A stretch of DNA of 39,930 bases, taken from Oscillospiraceae bacterium. Lineage in GTDB: Bacteria > Bacillota > Clostridia > Oscillospirales > CAG-272. Position 1 is the first letter of the stretch; each line of letters begins with the position of its first letter. The notes below the pieces were generated by a model. The model made no database searches, had not been told where the DNA came from, and worked only from the letters and a program-made list of their open reading frames with translations. The stretch is taken from the NCBI GenBank assembly GCA_015063955.1, contig SVTD01000005.1, forward strand, positions 25,937-65,866, read 5' to 3'. The position numbers and the translations under genes were made by a program. Positions 26,901-31,273 of the stretch are shown here, piece by piece.

Positions 26901-28315
26901 CTGCTAACGGCGTTACTATCGGTTATTCTACCGCAGTTGAGATCACCATTGATCTTAACGGCCATAAAGTAAGCTCTACAGACAAGGTTCTTAACGTATT
27001 CCGCATCAACACTGTGGTTACACTTACGAACGGTACAGTCAGCGGTAACTCCACAGGCGGTACTGTCAACGTTACTTACAACGGTAAGCTTATCCTCGGT
27101 GATAACATCACTATCACCTCCGGCGGTCAGGCTAACGCTATCAACCTCAACACAGGTACGCTTGAGGTTGCTCAGGATGCTACGAACGTAGTAGTTAACG
27201 GCGGTATCGGCTCCATTCAGACTCAGGGCGATACTGTTAACACCATCACAATCGGTGCAGGCTACTACAAAGGCGACCTTGTTATTAACGACGCTTCCAC
27301 TTGCACACTCACAGGCGGCACGTTCACTATGGACGTAAACGCTTACTGTGCAGATGGCTACTACGCAAAGAACAACGGCGACGGTACATGGACGGTTGTT
27401 AAGCTCTTCAATATCGCAGGTGCTAATATGAACCTCGGTAACTCACTTGATATGAACTTCTTCATCAAGAAGTCTGATATCATCGAAGGTCGTGAATATT
27501 ACCTCACAATCACCAAGACTTACGCTGACGGTAGAGATGATCTCGTAATTACAGTTCCTCAGTCCGAATGGAAGGATGCAACAAAGCAGAATATGTACTA
27601 TGTAACATTTGAAGGCCTTGCAGCGAAGGAAATGAGCGATATTATTTCCGTTCAGGTATTCGATGCTTCCACAAACGACATAGTAAGTACTCTGTGGGTA
27701 GACAGTGTACGTCTCTACGCAGAGCGTATGCTTCCTAAGGCAACCAGCGATGAAGAAAAGACACTTTACGTTGATATGCTTAACTACGGTGCAGGTGCAC
27801 AGGCATTCTACAAGTACAACAACGTAGAAGCTAATCTCGCAAACGCAAATATTGCAGATTATCAGTCTTACGCAACAGTATACGTAGAAGGCGACTATAC
27901 TAACAACCAGATCAAGGGCAATGATTACTATATCGGTACTTCCCTTGTTCTTAAGAACACACTTGTAGTAGCATTCGCGTTCAGCGATGAGGCTATTACA
28001 GATGGTTCTTACGCAATAGTTAACTATACAGATCACAGAGGCAAGGCTGTAGAGCTCAAGATCGATGCATCTGAGTTTGTAACTCAGACCAGTGTTTCCG
28101 GTGTTAAGTTTGTATATGTTGACTCTCCCAGAGTGGCAGACGGACGCCAGCTTATCTCTTGCACAATCTATGATGCAGAAGGTAACATCATCAGCTCCGC
28201 TTCCGATAACGTAGAGAGCTACGTAGCACGTAATGCAGCTAAGAAGCCCTTCTACGAGCTTATACTTAAGTTCTCTGACGCAGCGCATGCATATCTGCAC
28301 AGAAACGACAAATGA
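14999..28315 (+). CDS. Giant secreted LRR and beta-helix surface protein (4438 aa)
   Basis: A Sec signal peptide ends near VFA-AED (about residue 23). Residues about 75-411 are BspA-type LRR_5 repeats. From about 442 to 4130 there are some 14 right-handed beta-helix units, rich in NGG(T/K)F and ITGG turns. Many begin with a signature such as VAKIGDTTYPTLAAAI followed by GDTI.L. Residues about 2216-2399 are a non-helix insert, and about 2595-2820 a GLUG-like unit. The last 300 residues form a separate module (LNYGAGAQAFYKY). No LPXTG, dockerin, SLH or membrane helix is present at the end. The start at 14999 has GGAGG 9 bases upstream; the frame is open 33 codons further but without a site. Uniform, strongly biased codons suggest high expression. 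Likely an adhesin; ligand unknown. Confidence 0.9.
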   Translation: MFKKSLAWLLVACMVLSMIPMTVFAAEDSGTESTATVNGIVYSVDNGNAQVTDGKSAVGDIVVPEKVTIGGTEYPVTSIAANAFNDANEVTSVVVPNSVTSLGGAAFANMDKLKSITIGNGVTLWGSKLAVNNYELETVVIAEGATLIGDLAFRTCPKLANLTLPSTLKQIGATAFAYSAITELDIPASVESIGADAFKDIDTLKKVTFNSVPASLGTTVFQMCDGLEEVVLPEGLKSIPQGTFRYCTSLKTINFPESLTEIGNYSFQGCTSLESVTISKNIANLVTNAFNGCTSLKNLTIEEGFAGTIGGYVFQGCTALESVVIPSSMETVGESMFNMCSNLKSVTLSEGVKTLNISAFANCSSLTSITLPDSLERIRHGSFANCTALESIIIVGDNIPVIEHSNALDGLSEDIAIFYTGNDEFTGNWASVADNVVKADANSVAIVDKTGYATLKEAITKANAVEGGATVTLIKDVTLGEKLTISGNVTIAGAYTITRADTYTGTFFAVNSGATLTLDGGLVIDGGNNYEFDRAAFDADAADWNKSIAKEDSAKWFTPEEGAPVATAFMITTTGGTVNLNNVTVQNNYSVGSGVVSAGANSTINLTGAKITHIAATQNSGIAVNASGAGIKVNMNEGTVIDGNHVGGNHGIFKIYSGTVFTMNGGEITNNTGWNSNGVAVGVYWATFNMKGGKICSNVGVYGPSNGRNAAIYLHSGHTFEMTGGTVCHNSGRGRGGIDAPYDNGTAKISGGEVLDNISRSGGSSYDVLGTASMEITGGTFTQDVSKWLAPDTGLVYDEATGTYGITDHVYNLWFRDPVTGEQLPYVGPLKGNDPASLVATGKAFYDDYYVMELEVLSNAKIDDPIVIDYPMTVNLGGYTLTGVDVYPVIRVQGGAEVTVKNGTINNDDYVFVVGASDGSSAGDLTIESGKYHGDTTVASVTKGTLTVNGGEFSVDPYEGSYGYTLNCVDANYKDDSAAIVVNGGKFYKFNPADNAAEGAGTSFVTEAYLAEADGDYYTVRQNKDKLETVADIVITLNNGQTVTLKYPSERFSSIQHIIGTNDYADFVLGADQNEMLASVANGDVESIVMNLYSDIELDAPINFYNKYFQVPVEYAITVNGKGNTVTWADGYTGTLFNIESGVTVEMKNLTIDGENAFTFYDDTTTVENGQNWYTRFVDVGEEDKAVNANVIVNAGNLTLNGTTIQNVTIASDSGNGKTENSASGGFYLMYNDDLALIKSNGGKVTLDGANITGNAGLVLNAIKTETALNNAIIDGNMGCGNKGGIIIANGGTMEITGTSIDDNKAMARSATILGVINGAEVTFGAGSTMDRNKHIGVGSNTAGAMIVLEGASQFVMNGGSISDNVGGRAGAIASRWVGGNYGQHAETSIILNAGEIKGNTADTANGWNGASVFLRSPAVIGEGMTIEGTIAVNANPGALAITGGNFTDFDLVVTDGLKAEISGGTFDKDPNEWCAKGYAPVDNGDGTWKVTENKIFKLHIVDPVTGEPAFIPYIEGNDLKTVVETGKSFYADYYNMTLEILGDWELDETVTIDYPMTINLNENTITTAATADGDYVDAFTILAAVTVTGNGTVDARSSHGYTFYVGDKNGNAGNLTIENGTFYGETSVVNNRLGSVVINGGNFEATEYNGAHEFTLNCIDANYNADTANIVVNGGKFYKFNPADNAAEGTGTSFVTDAYTAEADGDYYTVRALNYVAEVNGVKYESLQEAINACKNGETVKIIADINYSNDDIVDAIGGATGFGNYPNPSIIYTGGTKGATDAENKPSEVNAVIDLNGHTITSTADAYLFLIMDNTKLTFTDSVGNGKVIANADAPALWVVGTETLVTIEKGLFQTDSATGVIHVTHGGDLVITGGEFKTTAADASLLIMLNTKDRQNSKYFIKGVATVTISGGTFHGFDPRKVGDDNGASSIEDIKFVDGCAENFISIYNEEKGTYGVDNYIEIIKAELLAGHNVKLEKDIVVDGSMIESIPAPTNGNGKYPNYGIFNIVGDYDVTFDLNGHSITYNGHKDFQWNGKTYNSCTVAHGLFYANAGADFTVIDSSDDKSGTVTVYGLASGAYVASPDTTFTIEGGTWKNVGCATCGGTNIFLYPLQGGELYIKDGYFDQALDGAGESYLIVEHGGAYANSVIDYSKTKVEISGGTFVGMNPEELKYFNQTADNKLDTTTEPTTDGCADGYAPEDNGDGTYSVKVELPEVVITDIKGDLAGTDPDLTFALNFAIKDIDKLSEDYLEDLMSAYGSHYVDYVLTIEGLADADVTFNANGDADGYLAGQYDAWSANWVSVPFEDVTIENGESLYIMEYAAKLMGQSGLRFTLAEVAAIVQNFDCGVYFTPEFLAKNPDLKVTLQLKVFTEDADGNKIENIDVAKNVFTIENITAIVSGANKQSQYFATFADAYAAAEAGDTIELLAPVVITADTTLDFTDITVDGNGVYPAFRIQNGANVTVKGGEVTNSDYVFVLGASDGSSEGNLTIQSGKFHGDTTVASVTKGTLTVNGGEFSVDPYEGSYDYLLNCIDANYKDGSASIVVKGGTFTGFNPADNAAENPKANFVADGYVSVENTDGSWAVVEKTSVTIGSVEDLLAFGAAVTGNTKYQGVKVAANPEITVVLTADLDLAGSGFAPIGNGSANAFSGTFDGQNHTISNMTLSCDYYRGVGFFRSLGKGATVKNVTFVNANVNNGNATGGNHFYGVVAGFSYNLTLDNVDIKDSTVTCKYAGAITVGCVEGATVVKNCDVENVVLSTTSIRGSVFGILGNSANGHTIATENNTVNNAIFVVDGEVKELKETLNYNEWATGTDYTEYNYVAQIGDTKYTSLFDAVAAAADGDTITLIGNVVRASTLVVDKNVTIDLNGKTVSAAATVNGAPVIRVLADVTVKNGKVDGRDGASCYAFIVGNAETAGKLTIVDGNYYGDVTVASVTKGELNVQGGYFEATEYNGAHEFTLNCIDKNYKDGIAKISVSGGTFYKFNPADNAAENPKANFVADGYVSVENTDGYWTVEFKPVAKIGDTTYPTLAAAIAAAKDGDTIVLIENIELADEVVTVNVSGKITLDLNGHTVTGTFTEKTTAFIYVTGCELTILDSTESAEGGIHAVNTNGNLSNLIRVEADAKMVITNGNFTQDASTNGSGMIDSRGDEIITVNGGNFRLYNIGAVSNGSPWIFNASSQNEKNIVVNGGTFNADIIHQYYPFEVMAPREKALVEGTDGIWYFVDAVAYVNEQEWSSRWYTNEVGYATLEAALEACEDVRTKSGQTSAEEFVSIIDTLTINDTVANVKNRKITGNVVLGNANATLTAPKNDALTVTSGVSGYDVVYENGAYKLVKLAVAKIGDTTYPTLAAAIEAAKSGDTITFIANITEDVTIDENLTIDGADFKYTGTMTGNSGLTVTVQKVNFVNGGFDKSTKSAKGKYTFKDCSFDGDNSYNYPLRFKGADTVIVENCTVADYRYSFLYITSATNTVSVKDVTVENCPNYAIYFASGVTNATIEGLKVKNSDRGFLINNTANRTFTIIDCTMENVVTAISHSNGDKSITCNALGNNDFGTAAISEYANIVLAAENATLKAIADLNVTTNVAGSVVEYENGTYYVAAALVKNETTDKYYASLAAAIEEAKDGDTIVVLEDINLSETATVLLDNSYDTYFLVEGKTITIDLNGKTLSGEYAGNGMLVGVFSTDNKGNLTITGNGTVNLTATSTVYSLIANYEELCSITVENGTFKLDAAKDSLIYSGATADKDKNEGGITINGGDFYLGNTGTGANASPWIFNVLGQNHGYTAVNGGTFNTDVNHQFWANEVFVPETLALQNNGDGTWTVVDAVAYIEEIATSRNSYSRNVGYATFAEAHAAAKTGATITLVADLTSGVTVDKDVEIDTNGKSVAGIVLANVDATVLGVEGLNVTTSVAGYEVAYADGTYSVVEAEKVAQIGNVTYSSLADAVAAAKNGDTIVVLKDTTANGVTIGYSTAVEITIDLNGHKVSSTDKVLNVFRINTVVTLTNGTVSGNSTGGTVNVTYNGKLILGDNITITSGGQANAINLNTGTLEVAQDATNVVVNGGIGSIQTQGDTVNTITIGAGYYKGDLVINDASTCTLTGGTFTMDVNAYCADGYYAKNNGDGTWTVVKLFNIAGANMNLGNSLDMNFFIKKSDIIEGREYYLTITKTYADGRDDLVITVPQSEWKDATKQNMYYVTFEGLAAKEMSDIISVQVFDASTNDIVSTLWVDSVRLYAERMLPKATSDEEKTLYVDMLNYGAGAQAFYKYNNVEANLANANIADYQSYATVYVEGDYTNNQIKGNDYYIGTSLVLKNTLVVAFAFSDEAITDGSYAIVNYTDHRGKAVELKIDASEFVTQTSVSGVKFVYVDSPRVADGRQLISCTIYDAEGNIISSASDNVESYVARNAAKKPFYELILKFSDAAHAYLHRNDK
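17722..24060 (+). repeat. Four copies of a beta-helix repeat inside the giant gene
   Basis: The segment coding 'Y.F.VG...GNLTI..G..YG...V', then 'GGEF' or 'GGYF', 'LNCIDANY', 'FYKFNPADNAAE' occurs near 17722-18060, 19800-20130, 22430-22770 and 23730-24060. Copies 1 and 3 share an almost unbroken stretch of about 65 bases (17822-17886 and 22525-22589). Copies 2 and 4 share the EATEYNGAHEFTLNC version. Confidence 0.85.
24071..25079 (+). repeat. Exact 49-base repeat at two beta-helix unit starts
   Basis: Bases 24071-24119 and 25031-25079 are identical and encode VAKIGDTTYPTLAAAI. They mark the starts of two successive units and are the likeliest sites for in-frame recombination. Confidence 0.9.
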
Positions 28316-28335
28316 GAAAGGAGGTATAAAAAATC

Positions 28336-28455
28336 ATGAAAAAGTTTTTTATGGAACCTGAAATCGAAATTGAAAAATTCACTGTAGAGGACATTATTAC
28401 GGAAAGTTTTCCTGGTGATGAAGACTACGATGAAGACTGGACTCCTATTGGTTAA
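28336..28455 (+). CDS. 39-residue acidic peptide, possible RiPP-type precursor
   Basis: A GGAGG (28320-28324) lies 11 bases before the ATG, and the gene starts 20 bases after the giant gene's stop, so both share one mRNA. The peptide opens MKKFFMEPEIEIEKFTVEDI and closes SFPGDEDYDEDWTPIG; 13 of 39 residues are Asp or Glu. The first half resembles a leader (P-E-I-E-I-E-K-F..EDII) that I recall from short clostridial peptides with variable C-termini. The second half has Ser24, Thr36, Tyr31, Trp35 and a Pro-Ile-Gly end as possible modification sites. No signal peptide or cysteine. The HprK/PqqD/S26/nucleotidyltransferase operon lies 150 bases downstream. Coding is likely; precursor role is inference. 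Confidence 0.72.
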   Translation: MKKFFMEPEIEIEKFTVEDIITESFPGDEDYDEDWTPIG

Positions 28456-28479
28456 TTAACCAACAAAGTGATCATAACT

Positions 28480-28508
28480 CCCCCGGCGGTATTCCGCCGG
28501 GGGTTTTC
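28480..28508 (+). terminator. Strong terminator after the peptide gene
   Basis: Perfect 10-base stem CCCCCGGCGG-TATT-CCGCCGGGGG (28480-28489 with 28494-28503) followed by TTTT. It ends the giant gene-peptide transcript and separates it from the kinase operon. Confidence 0.93.
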
Positions 28509-28541
28509 CCTTTTATGTTTCATTTTTTTCGTATTTTCTAT

Positions 28542-28569
28542 TTGATAATAGAAAAATATATGCTATAAT
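28542..28569 (+). promoter_or_regulatory. Sigma-A promoter of the kinase/PqqD operon
   Basis: TTGATA (28542-28547), 16-base spacer, TGCTATAAT with a consensus -10 at 28564-28569, 36 bases before the start codon. Confidence 0.85.
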
Positions 28570-28605
28570 GTATTGAATATAAAATTTCGGCTGAAAGGAG
28601 ATCGT

Positions 28606-29325
28606 ATGAAAAAATACTACAGGATCGCAGGGCTCTGCGTAGCTATGGATTCCTTCGGAAAGACCGAAAAGCAGGCAAAGGATTATCTTATCACCGAAAA
28701 TGATCCCCCTACTCCTGATATTCAAATAGTGTCAAACCGGCAAAAGCTTATGAGCGAATGCCCCTATCTCGGTGAGGACAGCTGTGAGTATCTGTCAACG
28801 GGAAACAGCTTCTACCGTCAGCTCATCGATCATAACGGACTCCTTATCCACTCCTCTGCAGTCGTTATGGACGGAAAGGCTTATCTCTTCTCTGCCCCCT
28901 GCGGCACCGGTAAATCCACTCATACTGCTCTCTGGCAAGAGGTGTTCGGACGGGAGCGCGCCCGTATCCTCAACGACGACAAGCCCGCTGTAAGGCTTGA
29001 AAACGGAGAATTCTTTGCTTACGGCACCCCCTGGAGCGGGAAAACTGACCTTAATATCAATATGCGTGTTCCCCTTGCAGGTATATGTATGCTCAGGCGC
29101 GGCACAGAAAACAAAATAAAGCCCTTTGGCGGCGCCATGGCTCTTCACGCAATTCTTGAACAGACTGCGCGCTCCAAGGACGCCGATTTTACGGTAAAGC
29201 TTCTGGATCTTCTCGAAAAGCTTTTCATCTCCGTTCCCGTCTGGCAGCTGGAATGCAATATGGAGCCCGAGGCCGCACTGGTATCCTATAACGCAATGTC
29301 TAAGGGCTTTGAAAATAATAAATAA
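28606..29325 (+). CDS. HprK-like (HPr kinase-type) peptide or protein kinase
   Basis: This 239-residue protein matches the C-terminal catalytic half of HPr kinase/phosphorylase. Residues about 80-95 read LLIHSSAVVMDGKAYLFS, the P-loop is APCGTGKST with Lys103, and the later motif is DDKPAVRL then YGTPWSGK. The N-terminal HprK domain is missing. Stand-alone kinases of this form are known in paeninodin-type lasso peptide clusters, where they phosphorylate the precursor. The ATG at 28606 was chosen for the GAAAGGAG just before it; an in-frame start 11 codons upstream lacks a site. It begins a four-gene operon. Confidence 0.85.
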   Translation: MKKYYRIAGLCVAMDSFGKTEKQAKDYLITENDPPTPDIQIVSNRQKLMSECPYLGEDSCEYLSTGNSFYRQLIDHNGLLIHSSAVVMDGKAYLFSAPCGTGKSTHTALWQEVFGRERARILNDDKPAVRLENGEFFAYGTPWSGKTDLNINMRVPLAGICMLRRGTENKIKPFGGAMALHAILEQTARSKDADFTVKLLDLLEKLFISVPVWQLECNMEPEAALVSYNAMSKGFENNK

Positions 29326-29336
29326 GGAATTGAAAT

Positions 29337-29597
29337 ATGAAACTTAAAAACGGATTTATTTTGCGCGATATCGGCGGCGAATGCGTTGCCGTTCCCACAG
29401 GAAGCGATATCGACCTCAACGGTATGATCACACTTAACGAAACTGCAAAGACTCTCTGGCTCTGCCTTGAGAAGGGCGCCGAGCTTTCCGACCTTGTCAA
29501 GGCCCTTACAGACGAATACGAGGTTGACGAGGAAACGGCAAGGAAAGCCGCCGTAAGCTTCACAGAAAAGCTGAAAGGTCACGGTTTCCTTGAATAA
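29337..29597 (+). CDS. PqqD-family RiPP recognition protein
   Basis: This 86-residue protein has the build of a stand-alone PqqD/RRE domain: a three-strand start (LKNGFILRDIGGECVAVPTG), the turn LNGMITLNETAKTLWLCLEKG, and a helical end with LTDEYEVDEETA and FTEKLKGHGFLE. PqqD-type proteins bind the leader of a peptide substrate and present it to modifying enzymes. It starts 11 bases after the kinase gene, and the next gene overlaps its end. It is the best evidence that the operon modifies a ribosomal peptide. Confidence 0.88.
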   Translation: MKLKNGFILRDIGGECVAVPTGSDIDLNGMITLNETAKTLWLCLEKGAELSDLVKALTDEYEVDEETARKAAVSFTEKLKGHGFLE

Positions 29598-30048
29598 CTC
29601 AAAAAACGTAAGGCTTGACGACGTCATGCCGCTGATAAAGGAAAAGCTGGCAGAGGGCAAGTCCGTAACCTTTTCTCCCCGCGGGATAAGCATGCTCCCC
29701 ATGCTCCGACAGGGGAAAGATACGGTTACTCTCTCTCCCCTCCCTGCCCGCCTGAAAAAATACGATATTCCCCTCTATCAGCGTGAGGACGGCAAATACG
29801 TCCTTCACAGAATAGTAAAAGCCGGGGAAACGTATACCTGTATCGGTGATAATCAGTTTGCAGCGGAAGAGGGACTCTCCCATTCCCAAATGATCGCAGT
29901 TGTCACCGAGTTTACCCGATCGGGAAAAGTACATTCGGTAAACGAATTATCCTATAAGCTCTATTGCCGCTTCTGGCACTGCAGCCGCCCGCTTCGCCGC
30001 ATCTGGCGGGGAGTCACAGCAAGGCTGAAAAGAACGTTTAAAAAATAA
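29590..30048 (+). CDS. S24/S26-family peptidase, signal-peptidase-like
   Basis: This 152-residue protein has the catalytic core of S26-type peptidases: SPRGISMLPML with nucleophile Ser34, and YVLHRIV with His73 in place of the bacterial lysine, as in SipW/ER-type signal peptidases, then YTCIGDNQ. There is no clear N-terminal membrane helix; a short basic tail (about 118-152) may bind the membrane. TTG at 29590 is the only start that keeps the conserved N-terminal helix; it overlaps the PqqD gene by 8 bases. It may cut the peptide or another exported substrate. Confidence 0.8.
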   Translation: MNNSKNVRLDDVMPLIKEKLAEGKSVTFSPRGISMLPMLRQGKDTVTLSPLPARLKKYDIPLYQREDGKYVLHRIVKAGETYTCIGDNQFAAEEGLSHSQMIAVVTEFTRSGKVHSVNELSYKLYCRFWHCSRPLRRIWRGVTARLKRTFKK

Positions 30049-30058
30049 GGAGGCAGTC

Positions 30059-31237
30059 GTGGAAAGCGAAAAGATGTTTATTTGCGGTACAGATATGATA
30101 TATCTCGCATCCTGCGCCCTGCGTCTTGCCACCCCTGACGTAAAACGCGTAGCCGCCATGGATCTTCCATCAGTTTTTAAGCTCTCTTCACTCCATTCCA
30201 TGCAGGCTGTTACCTTCTATGCCCTTGAAAAAGCTCTCATCCAGCCTGAAAACAATATAAAAATCGACGGGGAGCTTCTGAGATCCTGGAAGGAAGCAAA
30301 AAACAAAGCAGTAAGAAAGATTATCCTCTTTGATTCCGAGCGGGAGCATATTTTTGCATTTATGAACGAGCACCGAATCTGGCATATGCCGCTGAAGGGT
30401 GTTGTTTTGCAAAAGTATTACCCGAAGCTGGGTATGCGTCAGATCACAGATAACGATATCCTGTTTGATTCCGATCAGCGCCGGGAGCTTTCGGAGTATA
30501 TGGTAAGCCGGGGCTATAGCTATCAGGCAGGCGGAAGAACCACCCATGACGTATATCAAAAAGCACCCGTGCTTAATTTTGAGATGCACGTTTCTCTGTA
30601 CAGCCCCATCGTTGATGAAATATGGTACGAATATTATAAGGATATAGATAAAAAGCTCGTTTGCGAGGCTGATTCCTACGGCAGAAGCTTTAAATCAAAC
30701 GACCTGTACATTTATATTCTGACTCATATGCTCAAGCACCATAAAAACGGCGGAAACGGAATACGCTCCCTTATGGACGTATACGTTATGAACGCAGGTC
30801 TTCGTGATGAGCTCGACCGTTCTTATATATCAGAAGAGCTGAAAAAGCTCAATGCTGACAGCTACGAGATCGCCGTAAGATCCCTTTCAGAAAAGATCTT
30901 TGACTGTGATTTTGATCCTGATAAACTCAGCCGCGAGGAGCACGAGCTCCTGCTTTTCTATATATCGTCGGGAACCTTCGGAACCTTACAGAACGCTATT
31001 TCCAAGAGCCTTAGAAAGATCAATAAGACAGACGAAAAGCCCGGTCTCATAACAAAGCTCCGTTATCTTTTGTCTATGCTCTTCCCGCCCCTTGAATATT
31101 ATCGGGAGATGCATCCGTTTTTGTATAAATACCGCATCTTCATTCCGTTCTTCGTCATATTCAGAACGGTGCGCGCCCCCTTCAGAAACCGGAGAATGAT
31201 AAAAAACACCTTAAAAGCTCTTTTTAAAAAGAAGTAA
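30059..31237 (+). CDS. Nucleotidyltransferase family protein (NTP_transf_5-like)
   Basis: This 392-residue protein matches the uncharacterised NTP_transf_5 family. Key segments are MPLKGVVLQKYYPKLGMRQ followed by the acidic pair Asp131 and Asp133 (TDNDILFD), and a helical C-terminal half (YIYILTHMLKHHKNGG, about residues 220-235). It starts at GTG with AAGGAGG upstream, 10 bases after the peptidase gene. Relatives are found next to HprK-like and PqqD genes in lasso-type clusters. It may transfer a nucleotide or phosphosugar to the peptide; substrate unknown. Confidence 0.82.
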   Translation: MESEKMFICGTDMIYLASCALRLATPDVKRVAAMDLPSVFKLSSLHSMQAVTFYALEKALIQPENNIKIDGELLRSWKEAKNKAVRKIILFDSEREHIFAFMNEHRIWHMPLKGVVLQKYYPKLGMRQITDNDILFDSDQRRELSEYMVSRGYSYQAGGRTTHDVYQKAPVLNFEMHVSLYSPIVDEIWYEYYKDIDKKLVCEADSYGRSFKSNDLYIYILTHMLKHHKNGGNGIRSLMDVYVMNAGLRDELDRSYISEELKKLNADSYEIAVRSLSEKIFDCDFDPDKLSREEHELLLFYISSGTFGTLQNAISKSLRKINKTDEKPGLITKLRYLLSMLFPPLEYYREMHPFLYKYRIFIPFFVIFRTVRAPFRNRRMIKNTLKALFKKK

Positions 31238-31266
31238 AAGAAGCCAACCTGTCGGTTGGCTTCTTT
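31237..31266. terminator. Bidirectional terminator between convergent operons
   Basis: Perfect 13-base stem (31237-31249 with 31254-31266), TGTC loop, A-rich before and T-rich after. It ends both the kinase operon and the GH42 gene. Confidence 0.93.
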
Positions 31267-31273
31267 CTGTTTA

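Noticed and set aside
28336-31237. Classical lasso peptide cluster
   Set aside because: No asparagine-synthetase-like cyclase, no B2 transglutaminase-like protease and no ABC exporter are present, and the peptide lacks a Gly/Ala/Ser followed by Asp or Glu at ring distance after a clear Thr-X leader end.
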